64,000 bases of DNA, from NCBI RefSeq assembly GCF_001619985.1, contig NW_017264194.1, forward strand, positions 2,165,511-2,229,510, given 5' to 3'. Shown in pieces: positions 10,235-21,970 of this stretch. The number at the start of each line of letters is the position of its first letter. The first letter of the stretch is position 1. The DNA is from Xylona heveae TC161. Lineage: Eukaryota; Ascomycota; Xylonomycetes; Xylonales; Xylonaceae. The notes below the pieces were generated by a model. It was not told where the DNA came from and did not search any database. It worked only from the letters and a program-made list of their open reading frames with translations. The translations under genes were made by a program, and so were the position numbers.

Positions 10235-10819
10235 AAATAGTAATAATAATATTTTTCGCTGTACTACATTTTGCTTAGAATATTTTACTTTAAAGAAGGC
10301 CGGGATTTTCTATTCATGTAGAGCAATCAAGAGAGCGTCAGGCGCGTTTGGTTCCCTGCTACTCACTGCTCGCTTTTTCCTTATAAGATTTCATGACAGC
10401 GGATGCTTGTGCAGCCACTGGGCACCATTTGAACTTGTTGTTCATCCTAGTGTTAAGAAAGACAAATATATAAGGTAGGTAAAGCTAGCTAACGACAGGT
10501 ATGGAATTGATAACGATTGGGGATATAGGTTGGTTGGGATATATGAGAGGCTTGTAATCGCCTGGCGGAAACATAAATGACAAGACTATTACTGGAATCT
10601 CGACAGTGACGCTGAAGCAAGTGGTGGGAATAACGAATGAGAGAATTATGACATCCAGAACAATCATTCCCTTTTCTTCTGCTTTCCCTCTCCTTATCTG
10701 CCTTTCACACATACGCATACAATTTTGTAGCTGAATTCGGACATGCAGGCTTCTCGGTTCAACTTCTGTCCACCTCCCGCTCACGCACACAGACTTATAC
10801 AACGTAGAACGATAACAGA
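9647..10819. other. Intergenic, 1.2 kb
   Basis: Promoter of the HVA1-like gene on the left and 3' flank of the CUE protein on the right. Contains a GTAC-rich stretch (9950-9995), a TACGGAGTACA motif at 10077 and a (TAA)n microsatellite. No supportable gene. Confidence 0.5.
10201..10252. repeat. (TAA)n microsatellite
   Basis: About ten uninterrupted TAA units followed by degenerate copies. Confidence 0.9.
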
Positions 10820-12508
10820 TTATGATCCACCAGTCAATTTCTCTTCCGCAACCTGGTCTTTTGTGCCCAAACTGCCTGAGCGCGCATGGGGTTCGAGGCT
10901 CTTCCGGTGCTGCGATGCGTCTTGTTGCTCTGACCCTTCGGTGGCTTTACTCTCGGCTGCGGCCTTCTTGAGCCGTTCCGACGCTTCGGCGCGCACATCC
11001 TTTGTCTTGGACTCACGCTCGTCTTCGCTGTCGCCAAGGCTGAACGGGTCATTGTCGGTAATTGGAGCTGGGTCAATGGATGTCAAAGGTTGCCACTTGC
11101 TTTGTTTGGCAGGTGCAGAAGCAACGCCGGAAGCTGAGGCACGCCGGCCAGTGCTGGGCGCCGAGATGGGAGCACGGGCCGCGGCATCGACTTCGTCCAC
11201 GGGCCCAGATTGCGGAGGCTGAGCTGTGGATTTGAACAAATCAGGGTTGGCGAGCGGGCGGCTCGAACGACGGGGCGGAGGAGAGACAGCTTATTGTAAT
11301 GTTAGTTGGATGCGTTTTTGAGATCTTTGCAGCTTTGAACCTCGGGGGCTAAGGGTTGGCAGGAATGAGGGAAAGAGGACGAATAGAAGATGGAAAGAAG
11401 ACTTGCACGTACCCTCATCATCGCGCATTTCTAGCGCGGTAAAGTCATCGCTGAGCACTGCTGGGTCGGCGTCATAGCGATCGCGGTCACCACTCCGACG
11501 CCCAATCTCTCCGGGCTGTCGGTATCCGTAGGGCTGTTGGGGCGGGCCGGGGTTGTAGCCCTTTGCTGGGCCGGTGGGGGCGTTCGATTGCTTGTTGATC
11601 TCTTCCTCTGTTTCTCCATCTAGTTTCCGTCTAAAGTCAGAAACCCATTTGTTGACCCGCGTTTGGGTCTCGAAGAATCCTTTGCGGATGTTTTCGCGGA
11701 TAACAGGGAGATCGTCTGTCGTCAAATTGTGAGCATATTAAATATTGCCAGAAGGAATTCGGATGGTTCTAGATCAGAGAGGCAAGATTAACATACCATC
11801 TATGAAGCTGTGCTCCTTATCATCGTAGAGCTCATTGGGCTTCAGTCCGCTATCCTGGTGACGTCGTGGCAACGGAGGGTCGCCCCATCCTCGCGAGCCG
11901 TATCCTGGATGGCCGTAGTGTTCGGCGAGTTGGCGAGCATACTGCTCATCCGCTTCAATCTGGCTCTGCCCAGTGCTAGTGAATCGGGCAGTCTTCGAGG
12001 GCCGAGGAGGCTGCGGAGGAGGAGTGGGCTCAGCCCGAGCATCTGGATCAGTCATACCTGTGCTTGATTAGCCGCAGTATTCTTCTTTGTCGGGTCCCCT
12101 ACTGAGACGTGTTAATGCATACTCAGAAGCGCATTGAACGCAGGTTCAATCTTTCCCGCGCTCGCGACGAGCACTGCTTTAATCACCGAACTGTCGACAG
12201 AAGGGAAAGCTTCTTTGAGCGTTGCCTCGGCCTGTTGTTGGGGGCTCATTGGGCGGGGCGGCTTGGGCGGAGGATTTTCTGTGCTCGAAACCCGTGCACC
12301 AGATTCACCTTCCTTTCCTCCAATTACACCTGTCTCCTGAGGCCCATCATCAAACTCGAGCTCACGTGCAGTGGTGGGCGACTCAGCCTCGGGAGCTGGA
12401 GAGGATTGCTTGAGAGGCGTTGTCTTTGAGCTTGTTAGCTATGGAATCATTGGCGCCAACGTGGAAACATTGGCTTACCGCCTTCTCGGATGCCTTTTGA
12501 TCTGCCAT
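10820..12508 (-). CDS. CUE5: CUE-domain ubiquitin-binding adaptor, Cue5-like
   Basis: Exons 12479..12508, 12123..12423, 11797..12057, 11413..11715 and 10820..11289 (minus); 454 residues, frame kept through all four joins. The CUE domain lies at about residues 72-112 (AEATLKEAFPSVDSSVIKAVLV, then KIEPAFNALL), a ~40-residue ubiquitin-binding helical fold. The rest is Pro/Gln/Ser-rich and disordered, with a short central part (PVIRENIRKGFFETQTRVNKW). Yeast Cue5 links ubiquitinated aggregates to Atg8 for autophagy. A candidate Atg8-interacting motif here is F-T-A-L at about 289-292, preceded by SDD. The acceptor of intron 1 was placed at 12424 because only that site keeps the frame. Adaptor function is inferred from the family. 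Confidence 0.85.
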
Positions 12509-14890
12509 CTTTGATTGAATACGATCCCTACCGGGTCTGAATCAAAAAGGGTAAGAAGGAAAAGCACAAATGGGAGTGGAAAATGACTGTGTTTTCTCTC
12601 CCATCGACCCCTCTGGTTGACCACATGCATCATTCCCCAGATTACGTAAGCACACACGTCGCCGAACAGGCAACCACCAAGCTGCTTTTTGTGGAGAAGC
12701 TTCATCTCAATCTCTTTAGTGAACATCATCGCCAGAATCATGAATTTGACCTCATCAAGCGGCCTTTACAATATTTTTAATTCTCTGCACATATGTGAAC
12801 AAGATAATTTGTCGGTCGAGTGCTGTTCAGTGGAAATCTTCGTAGTTACAATCGAACATTCTTCCATTGCTCACTCCCCCGTATGCAAGCATACTGAAAC
12901 TACATATGTTAATATGCTGCCAGACAGCAAAGCTATAAAATACGGTTAGAAATTGAATGGCTCGCATACGCTTCGTACCTTCTATTAGCAGATAAGAATC
13001 GATTCTCTACTATTCTTCAGACTCGCTATAGGACGGCAGAGCTTTTCCTGGCCAGAATTTATGCAACTTTGATCGATCATAACAATTATGCTTTCGCTTA
13101 GGGCTTGACAGTACCGGAGTACTTCTGGTTTTAATTATCTTCCACCAGCTGTAACCGTTTGATGACAGGATGGTTGGGATAAAAGCAACCACTACAGGGT
13201 GCGAGTTTAGAGGCACAATCTATATTCAAACGCCAAATTGAACGTGTCTGTTAATGGTTGTGTGAGAAATGCCCCAGGTAAGTTCTGGGTCTTGTGGCTT
13301 CTTTCCTAAGAGGCACAAAAAGCCAGACTTGGGGAGGAGAAGATACCTTATGTTTCGAAGCGAATCATGAAACATCTCTTCTCCCGACATTATTATCCTG
13401 CACGAAATCAATGGTGAATGTGCTGATGGCCAAGTGCATCTTAATAACGTCCTACAGCCAACATGCAAGGGGCGAAGCGCAAAGCGGTAGATACAATTCC
13501 AAGCCATTGGCGGGAATCACGCGCCGCGGTAGCTCATTTGGATTCTTTCTGCCATGTGTGCAACACACCGCTACACTCCTCCATGATGGTTTCACCCCTC
13601 GCATACAAAGGTACACGTGGAAATCGATACAGAACATGACCCATCACGACCGCTCCTTCGACTGCGCCTCAAGAAGGAACTTTCCTTCTCTGTTCTGGTG
13701 TCACCGCGAAAGAGACAGATACAGCGCCCGTCCCTCAAATCTCACTTATTTCTCACACCTAATCTAGTGATCTTTGGCGCCTCGGTAAAATGAAGCCAGG
13801 ATCGCCCAGGAGCAGGAAAAATGGACACCAAGTAGAGATTTACGGGGCTTACCGTTCGATACTCCGTATAGACGGAGTTATGGCATGGGTGGTGCGCCTC
13901 AGCGTTTCGCTGCAGCGCGGTGGCGTGCGAGACTACTCCTTTTCCTAGGTTATCTCGAGCAGGGATCAAATGTTGACGAACAATTCTTTCACCAAGGCGA
14001 CCGCTCGGACAAGCTCATAAGGTCGCCTTTCTGAGCCAGCTATAGGAGGCCGCCGTAGAGCTTTTGGGTTGACCCGCATTTAGTTCGACTTTTAGTCAGG
14101 AACTGAGCGGGTCTTAGCGACAGGTACGGTGCAGTCTACCAATCAATTGCTGCAGATCCACAATCTGACGGTGTATCACAGCCCCTGAGCCCTTCGACGG
14201 AGCTCCCTCTTGGTCCCCGTTATTTCTTCCTCGAGCAATCAAACCGCCGGCAACTTTCTACTCCGTGGGTGCTTGTTGCACCTCCCCCATCCTCGACAAC
14301 CCCCTTGTGTGATTTTCCCCCCGTACTATGACAACTCGAATCGGTTAAGGCGTACGCCGTGCCATGCATCTCGCACCTAGTGTGCCCAAAAAAGGACTTC
14401 GTTGATCTCCTCCTGAGCTACGGGCGAGGGAGCATCCCCGTTCGGTGAGCCACAATGGATCTCTGAAGCCTTCGTTCGGTCAAGCGCACCCGGTTCCCAC
14501 TGGCACCACCGCTCCCCTTCCCAATTATCTCTCCCCTCTTCCCGTCTCCTCTCTTTTCATCCTTTCGACATCTCTTCTTCAACTTCTCTCCCAAACTGCT
14601 TCTTCCGTCCCGCGCTGGCCATATTGGTTGTGGCCGTTTGACGTGTGGACAGCCACTCTTTTTGTTGTCCTTCGGACACTGTCACTCTCTTACTTTCTCA
14701 CCACAGTCGCTCTTTGTTGTCTTGGTGATTTATTGATGTGGTCGGGTCAGCGTTGTGTTCGTATGTCCCAAATTTAAACACTACCGTCTTTGTTTAATAT
14801 TCGCCTTGAGACCGAACGACTTTTCCACCAACTGGACTGCTTTCTACCTGACGCCAACTTTCCACAATACCAATCTCGGATAATCGCATA
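12509..14890. other. Intergenic, 2.4 kb, divergent promoters
   Basis: Between the divergently transcribed CUE gene and membrane-protein gene. An ACTCCGTA motif sits at 13861. The right 450 bases are C/T-rich like a long 5' UTR and contain a minimal ATG-GAT-CTC-TGA upstream ORF at 14455-14466. ORFs at 13294-13767 and 14445-14777 show no recognisable protein. Confidence 0.45.
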
Positions 14891-17198
14891 ATGAGCCAGC
14901 TTCCTCATGTTCGCCATGCCCTGGAGCTGGCTCGACGGGATCAGATGATGCAGCCAAGGACGGTCACATCTGCCGATGACTTTGCGGATGACACGGCGTC
15001 GATGGTGAGGAGAAGTGCCGAGACGACGTCTTCGTCCAGTAATTCAGGGGGTGGCCTATCTTCTAACATCACCACTACTCTCCCGATCGTGCTGGCCGTG
15101 TGGTACGCATCCCCATGATTGCACCCGTTTATCGGCACGCAGCTGATTTCATCTTGCCAAATAGTATTCCTGTGCTCGTAGCCATTGTGCTGTTTACGGT
15201 TATGCATCGAAGACATGTCAAGAAATTACAAAAGGAGGATGCCAATGATCAGCACAAATCCCTGGATTTTGGTATGGAAATTACGCCCACGAATACTACA
15301 AAGAACGGAACTAGGGAGCCAAAGGGGGTTCCAGAGATGACTGTCACCGAGGTTGACGCGGAGAAGATGGGTCGTCGCGGCCGTGGCATGTCTATGGATA
15401 TGGGAAGCCCCTACCTCCTGCCGCCCAATCTGCAGAGCTCGAGAGAGTCGCTCAATACTTTATCTCGCATCATTGATACCGGCAACGACCCCTACCGTCC
15501 GGCGACAATCTACATTTCTGATGAGATGTCGCCCGTCAGCCCACGACGGATGAATGAGGATGCGTCTATTTACTCCGTGTCCACTGCTGGCGGTCTCGGC
15601 CAGGACGGCATGAAACAAGGTCTGCTTCATAACGCCCAGAGGATGTCCATGTCGACCCCTCCTCTGAGTGGTCCCACCGTTCCCATTCTCAAGACGCCCG
15701 AGCCAACACGTGATCCAGCTCGTTCGAAACGCACGTCCATGTTCTCCAACAGATCCGATCTTAGTGCCTCTGCTGCTGGCCAAGGGAAGCGTGATTCGTA
15801 TATTGAAGGCGATACCGGCGACATGCGACGAAGCAACAATTACCTGGGTGCTTTGATTGAGGCGGGTGAGCCTTTGGCTGCTCCTCAGCCGGAGTCTGAG
15901 GACAAGCCGGATCCCACACTTGAAGCCAAACGCGCAAGCCTGCCTCCAGCGCTATCGATCCCTACTATTGCCGAGCCGCCATCGATGCAGCAGACTGAGA
16001 ACAGAAAGGGCCCGCCCCCGGCGATTGACACCTCGCTCACTGAGGCGAACGCCAAGCAATCCATGGAAGCTTCCATTGAACATGCAGCAGCTCGACCCAG
16101 CATCATCATTGACGACGCAAGTGACTATGGCGATGGCATCGAGGTCACGCCGCCTTCGCCCAATGGATCAGCAGCGCCGTCGGATCACATTAGGAGGCAC
16201 TCGCTGGACGCCCCACTCCCTTCTGCCGAAGACTACTCTCTGCACGCTGTTGATCCCGCTGGTTTAGGCATTGATATGCGTCGGCTGTCAATGGGTCTCC
16301 GTCCCCTTCCTCCAGACGATCCCACTGATAACCCAGAGCAAAGAGCGAACCGGATTCGGTCATTCTACAAGGAGTACTTTGACGAGAGCAAGCCAATGCC
16401 CAAGGGCGCTGAGTATCAAGCCTACCCGGTCGACGCGCATCCAGCTGATGGCAGCCACTACGATCCCATTCTAGGAGAATTTGTGGCTGCCAAGCCGTGG
16501 GCGGAGCCTGTCACTCGTCGCGCTATGACACCGCCTCCGCGTGGTCCGCCCCGTGGGATGGATTCTTATGGATCGCCAGGACCATTCCGACAACCTGGAC
16601 CGCGTGCATTTTCTTCCGCCTCCGCCCGCATTGGACCCGTGGGACCCCGCGGACGCGATCCCGCTCCTCGGAAACCCATGGCTCCACCCAAGCCACTTCA
16701 CGTCCTTCCGACGCCTCACCTGTTGAAGGAGGATGTCCTGCCCATCGACTTTGCTCCTCCGACCACCTTTAGAGACATGCAAGGAGGAGCTCGTGCTGAC
16801 TCTCCTCTTGGAGGTGCACGTCCTTACTCGCCTAGCGTTCGCGCCCACACGCCGCTCGCCTCTTCTTTTGATGACCTCGCCGCCATGCCAAGCCCGTAAG
16901 TGAAAACTTCCATTATAACTCACCAGGATATTGCGTTAATATGTTTTACAGGCACTTGCTCCGAAAATCTGGCACATTCACTGGCCTGGACTTTGCTGCT
17001 CCCGTTCGCTTCAGAAACGCCGACACCGGAAGCGATGCAGGAAGCATTCGCAGCCACGCCACCGGCGGCATCTCGCCGGGTCAAGCCTACAGTTTGCGCG
17101 CTGGTGCGAACCGTGTCAGCCGTCTGCCCAAGGAAATGGTTGGATCCAAGGCAGATCTTGCTGAAGCCTTGAGGCCGCAATGGGGAATGAGACCGTAA
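14891..17198 (+). CDS. Single-pass membrane protein with long disordered cytoplasmic tail (unknown function)
   Basis: Exons 14891..15102, 15165..16895 and 16952..17198; 729 residues. After a ~60-residue N-terminal part rich in Ser and Asn (SSSSNSGGGLSSNITTT) comes one membrane span at about 63-85 (LPIVLAVCIPVLVAIVLF) and a basic stop, HRRHVKKLQKED. The tail of ~640 residues is Pro/Ser-rich and carries patches that look conserved: KSLDFGMEI, the acidic-flanked RIRSFYKEYFDES near the middle, and a C-terminal ALRPQWGMRP. No enzyme domain is seen. The joins restore continuity across the span (LAV/CIPVL) and near the end (PSP/HLLRKSG). No signal peptide is visible, so an N-out signal anchor is likely. 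I know such proteins only as uncharacterised fungal membrane proteins; any sensor or polarity role would be a guess. Confidence 0.8.
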
Positions 17199-18866
17199 AC
17201 GGATCTCTTCTTTCTCCATCGCCACTGCCAATTTCGTTTTCCCTTTTTGACCTCGGTTTCTTCCTTAATACCAAGGATTCGATCTTCCTTCCCTTGCGGC
17301 GGCTAATAACTCGGTCGGCCAGTCAAGTGCTGCCACCCTCATCATCTATATTGTTGTCGTCATTGTTTGGTTCAGCGTGTAAATACAAGCAGGCGGATTG
17401 TTGCCTTTCGTTGTATCTTTTTTTCTTTTCACCTCTGAATGCAGGCGTCATGTCGGAGCATTTTATGGAAGCACAATATAGACAGTTCGGCCCTCTTCGC
17501 CTTACTACCCACCCATATCCACACACCCCTACGCACTCGCCGCAATTTTCCTCGGAATATCTGCCCTTATTTATTGCAAAAGTCCAGTTGCCTACAGGGT
17601 TTTCAAGGGGCCAATGTCATGACGGACAGATTTCTCAGTGGGTAAGGTTTTATTCAACAATAGATTTTTTTTTTAAATTCTTTCTACCATATACTTCTTA
17701 TTTTTACTCCCTTTTATTTTCTCATTCTCCGTTTCACCTTCAATTTCTTTCCATCTTTACTTTTATCTTCTCTTTTTCTTCTGCTTCCACTCCGAAAATA
17801 GCTTCCTCATGGTTACCAGTTTACCTAGGCCGAACCGTCACCCAGTTAGACAATCAATAAGACTTTTTTTGTAAAACCGTCCCAGCAACTATTTGCATAG
17901 TTGATTTATTCTTTGCTGTTCAAGCGTGAGAACCAAGGCGATCTGAAATTGAAGAAAACGCCAACAGAGTATATGCTTTCTACTTGACAGAGATGGACTA
18001 AGTTCTTTTGTTAGTTGTATTAAGATTTTGTATCAAAAAGATTGTTCTAGGCCATCTTGACAAGCTTCATATAAGGGCCGTGCCTCGTAAATGTGTAGTG
18101 ATATCTGAGATACGCAGGGCAATAAGCTGAGATAAAGCGGAGTAGGAGTGATAGCTAGGCTCTATGTATCAAAGTAGAATGCTTGCCCTTTGGCAGAGCA
18201 TTCTACCCCACAATATATATGCAGCATATAGCTGCTGGACTATGCTGTAGCTGTCATGCATGTAACATGCTGGGTGCTTATAGGGGTCTGGAGCAACGCC
18301 ATTGTCAGTCGGGCTGGTCTGGACCCAGCTACCATGACAGCTTTTGCATCTTGCTACTATACCTTTAATGATAGAGGTCCTTGGTCAAACTACATCTTGT
18401 ATATAAATCTAGAAATATAGATAAGAAATATTAAGTTTAAATAACCTCTAGAGAATGAGATAAATCTATGCCAGACCTATGTACTTTAATTAATAAATTA
18501 AGCCAAGATTAATTATAATGCATTATATAATCTAACATCATATAGTTATTTTTATCTAATAAATTGTTGCTTACTCTTATTAACCATATGACTATACAAG
18601 AAAGCTACATGTAGATAGCATTCAATTTGGTTCAAATGATAAATGTTATCTAAATGAACAAAATCAAGGATGCTCTGATTCAAGGTAGTACAATGGCCAG
18701 ATGCTTGTTTAAACTCATTGAGGATGCTAGCATGTCCAGGATCTGCATCTATGACTTGCTGTGCTAAATTACACTGAATATACTATGGAGTACATCAAGT
18801 TCATCATCAGTCACTTGCCAATTGGCGAGAAAATTAGAGTAAGGGATACATAGAGCCGATCAACTA
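17199..18866. other. 3' flank grading into AT-rich gene-poor DNA
   Basis: To about 17.9 kb this is T-rich 3' flank of the membrane-protein gene. From 18.0 kb the sequence becomes AT-rich with many TA/AT steps (TATATAAATCTAGAAATATA near 18400) and no open frame of note, as expected of old degraded repeats. I cannot name a repeat family. Confidence 0.5.
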
Positions 18867-18878
18867 ACTTGTCACTGC

Positions 18879-19292
18879 TCATGCCTCCTTGTCGGTCTGC
18901 TCAAAGCCAAAGCTCCTCAGAATTAAGATGGCCATCTCCGCGGGTGATGTTTTCTCTAGCTGATAGGCCTTGGCAGAGACGGCCTCCAGCCCTACACATT
19001 GGGAAAACAATGAAGGTGGTGACGCAGAAGTTGTCAATTCGGGCGGCTGTAACTGTAAAAGCTGAAACAATGGACTTGCACGCAGGATATGGAGTGTATG
19101 TATGTCAATAAGGTACACTCGATCCCTTGGCACGACGCAAAGCTGTAGTAGAGATATACTGCCATGCCTTGAGAGGTTCATGCCTTCTCGGTCAAAATAA
19201 AGCGAAGGAACCAGCAGAAAATTTGGCAAATTGGCAATCGAGTCGATAAGCTTCGAGATGTCGTTTGCAGTATCAACGAGGCTGGTTGTCAT
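18879..19292 (-). pseudogene. Truncated 3'-5' exonuclease-domain protein
   Basis: The ORF starts MTTSLVDTANDISKLIDSI, then YFDREGMNLSRHGSISLLQL and VYLIDIHTL. This is the first strand-loop-strand of the DEDD 3'-5' exonuclease (RNase D-like) fold as seen in fungal 'exonuclease domain' genes, where the D-x-E of FDxEG binds metal. After IDIHTL (about residue 67) the similarity stops and a ~70-residue tail of unrelated sequence follows to the stop at 18879. The remaining catalytic Asp motifs are absent, so catalysis is not expected. It lies in the AT-rich island beside other orphan ORFs. Truncated relic is the best reading; a short regulatory protein is possible. Confidence 0.55.
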
Positions 19293-19732
19293 AGCACTCT
19301 AATTACCCGATTCGAAGGACATGATGCTTGCCATTTGACCAACGCACTATACCAGATGCTTTTGCAGGAACGAAGCATCGTATCTCAACCCCAATATTCG
19401 GAAAGTCATTCATGGAAAGAAACCAACAATGAGAGAGGGGATTTCCTCACTTCCATTAGTGTTGCGGAAAATTAGAGAGAGCGTTGGCGGGAACCTTCAG
19501 TCGAACGTTCAGCGGTGGCTAGCTCGTTGTTGTTGTAGAGGCAGAAAACCGCAGCAGGGGAGACCTGGGCGCTGTGGGAGCTCGTTCAAAGTAGGGACAT
19601 GAATTGAAAATATGAGGCCACATAAACATAACGTTTTCGATCCAGAACTCCAACCAATAGATCATAAACAAATTTGATGCGTCAATCTTTGAATTAAATC
19701 TAAGTTTGATAGGCCTCCACCTCATCGTCAAT

Positions 19733-20293
19733 TTACTCTTGCAATAGCTCAGGGTCAAGACGAACGTCTGGTCTAGATTCAATGTTTGCATCTCGTGCAT
19801 CCACTAAAAGGTCGTACTCCAACTGGTTCCGTGGAAGATGCGCCAGATTTGTCCGTATCTCGAGTCCGATTTCGTTTGACGTTGCGTAAGACATTTTGGT
19901 CATTTTAATTTTCGAGACCCGCACATCATTCTCTAAGTACTGTGTTTGTGCTACTTGGTGATTTGAAAGTGAAATCAAGAATGCCTTCATCGGCATGGCT
20001 TTACCACATTCGCTCTGAAAATGAGAATTTTTTGACTTCCAGTAATAATCGACAGTGTCACAGTATTCCACCACGGTTCGCGCATCGCTCAAACGAATGG
20101 CTATGCTTGCATAGGCAATGGCTTCGCAAGAGATGACAAGCAGGAGCTCCTCGTGGAGCTTTGGGATGGCAAGATACAGCCCCTTGCAACGGTCGCGCTT
20201 AAGCGCGTCCCATGCAAAACAGTGAAGTGTATTTGGTTGGATTACGTCAAGCTCTATCAGGGGATCAATCTCGGGAAGAAGGAGGCCAGGCAT
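19733..20293 (-). CDS. Orphan ORF, hypothetical protein
   Basis: The frame is open from about 20476 down to 19733 (~248 codons), but the first ATG is at 20293, giving 187 residues. Upstream codons continue in a protein-like way (KILGGPFVHNFFKYLQPP), so a 5' exon may be missed or the gene may have lost its start. Composition is ordinary: charged, with DALKRDRCKGLYLAIPKLHEE, and no Cys motif, signal or membrane span. I recognise no family. The neighbour is the truncated exonuclease on the same strand. Confidence 0.4.
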   Translation of the reverse strand: MPGLLLPEIDPLIELDVIQPNTLHCFAWDALKRDRCKGLYLAIPKLHEELLLVISCEAIAYASIAIRLSDARTVVEYCDTVDYYWKSKNSHFQSECGKAMPMKAFLISLSNHQVAQTQYLENDVRVSKIKMTKMSYATSNEIGLEIRTNLAHLPRNQLEYDLLVDARDANIESRPDVRLDPELLQE

Positions 20294-20476
20294 TTTGAAG
20301 CGTTGATAGTAAGATAAATCTTCGATAGCGAAAGGCGAGTTGCAATGTTTGGAAGGTTGTGGAGACTGACTGGGTGGTTGCAAATACTTGAAAAAGTTGT
20401 GTACGAATGGCCCGCCAAGGATCTTGTTGGGGAATTTCGTTAATGTATATATACTTTTCTTGTTTTCGGGGGAATG

Positions 20477-20738
20477 GGGTTGGGTTTATATACCTTACTC
20501 TTTGGAGATTAAACAGGCATCAATGGGCGATCAACATATAAGACTGTAGATATAGTCTGGCCTCAAAACCCCTGCTTCAAAATCTCGGTTCATACTGTTG
20601 TATTAGCGTCACCTATCAGGCTGGCCACAATACCTCAAAAGATAGACGTGCATCCACAGGATCTTCCAATTTATTGGATGGTGTTCACGGGCTGAAAATC
20701 GTCTATCCCTTGCCAAGATAGCTGAACGCCCCCGGGAA

Positions 20739-20775
<37 letters not shown>

Positions 20776-21970
20776 GAGAGAGAGAGAGTTTGCCAACCAG
20801 CCGTTTCAGTCGTGGACATGCTGGAGAGATACTTTTTATGACTGCTCGATTGGATTAGTGGCTTCAGATATTAAATACACGCGGAATATAACTAGTCCAT
20901 ATGTACAATGAAGGTCCTGGGAAGGCGGGCTTGGGAGGAGTGGAAACAGGTCAACCAACATGGAGGAGGACGAATGCATGGCGCGGCATGAGAAAGCAAT
21001 CTATATACTGCAGATCAAACAGGATAGGCATGCCGCACGGTTAGCGGACAGTTCCAGACCCTCAAGGCACCCCGAAACCATGCTGTGCGGCACGCCAATC
21101 AAAGGAAAGCCCAACCAAGCAAAGGTATGTCAAATGATCGATGGTAGAAATGAACGTGATTTTAGTATATCTGGAGGTTTGACTCTAAACAATGATTTCG
21201 TCGTGGGAAAGGTGACAGCCAATGGTATTGCACCCAGCGGCCCGGCCCGTGCCTTCGACCACTGGTTCACCATCCGAGGGCCAAAGTCATGGCATCGTCG
21301 CGGTATATTATTTTCTGATCGACCTTTGCTGCTCACTTTGAATATCAGGGAGATGCGTGATGTCCTTCTTTATGCGTGTGATTGCTACTTCTGTTGCCAT
21401 TTAGAAAGCCACAATTGATATCAATTCCGATTGATTTACTAGTCAGTGACATAGCTCCTGGTAGGTAGGTAGCAATACTCTGCTTGAGGTTGCCGGGGTT
21501 CGACCCAAAACTCAATATCGTGTCTAAACCCATTTAGGAGCGTCTAAGGTGCCAGCGGCTCCATCCAGCCAAAGCGTTTGGCGCTGGAGGCCAAACTTCA
21601 TAACCTTGGGATTAGCTGTATGGGAATAACTCTTCATCAAACCAAATAAGCAACTGATAGGAAACCAAGAGAGGCCGTTGGTCGGCCAGAAGCAACGCCA
21701 AGTGGTTGGGTTGGATCAACGAGCGAGATGTGTCTACTTGGCATAGAGAGCGAGAACATGTAGGGAGTTCAAGTAAAAACATCTATTTAAGAGGAGAGCT
21801 GCTCCCGCCAACTTTTCCGCATGTTCTTAACAAACTCCTAATTGAACATCTCGATTCTTTTGTTGCTTCTGTTGCATACTGCTGAAGTGAGTACAATTTA
21901 TTTGTTGAACTTTGAATTTCCAACTTATCCCCGATGCAAATTTCAGGTTGCCTTCACCGAACAAAAAAAA
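20477..21970. other. Gene-poor stretch with G33 tract
   Basis: Holds the long G-run and AG repeat, and an ORF (20960-21418) without recognisable content. A GGTAGGTAGGTAG run lies near 21460. Confidence 0.5.
20742..20788. repeat. G33 homopolymer followed by (AG)n
   Basis: Thirty-three consecutive G on the plus strand, preceded by GGGAAGGA and followed by about seven AG units. By far the longest homopolymer in the window. Confidence 0.95.

Noticed and set aside
10364-10450. 28-codon minus-strand ORF (MNNKFKWCPVAAQASAV...) preceded by an AG acceptor-like site
   Set aside because: Looks slightly protein-like and could be a last exon, but no upstream exon could be found between it and the CUE gene stop.
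13294-13767. 157-codon plus-strand ORF in the 2.4 kb intergenic region
   Set aside because: No family resemblance, and the composition looks random.
20960-21418. 152-codon plus-strand ORF next to the G33 tract
   Set aside because: No motif, no homology recognised, in AT-rich accessory DNA; likely chance.
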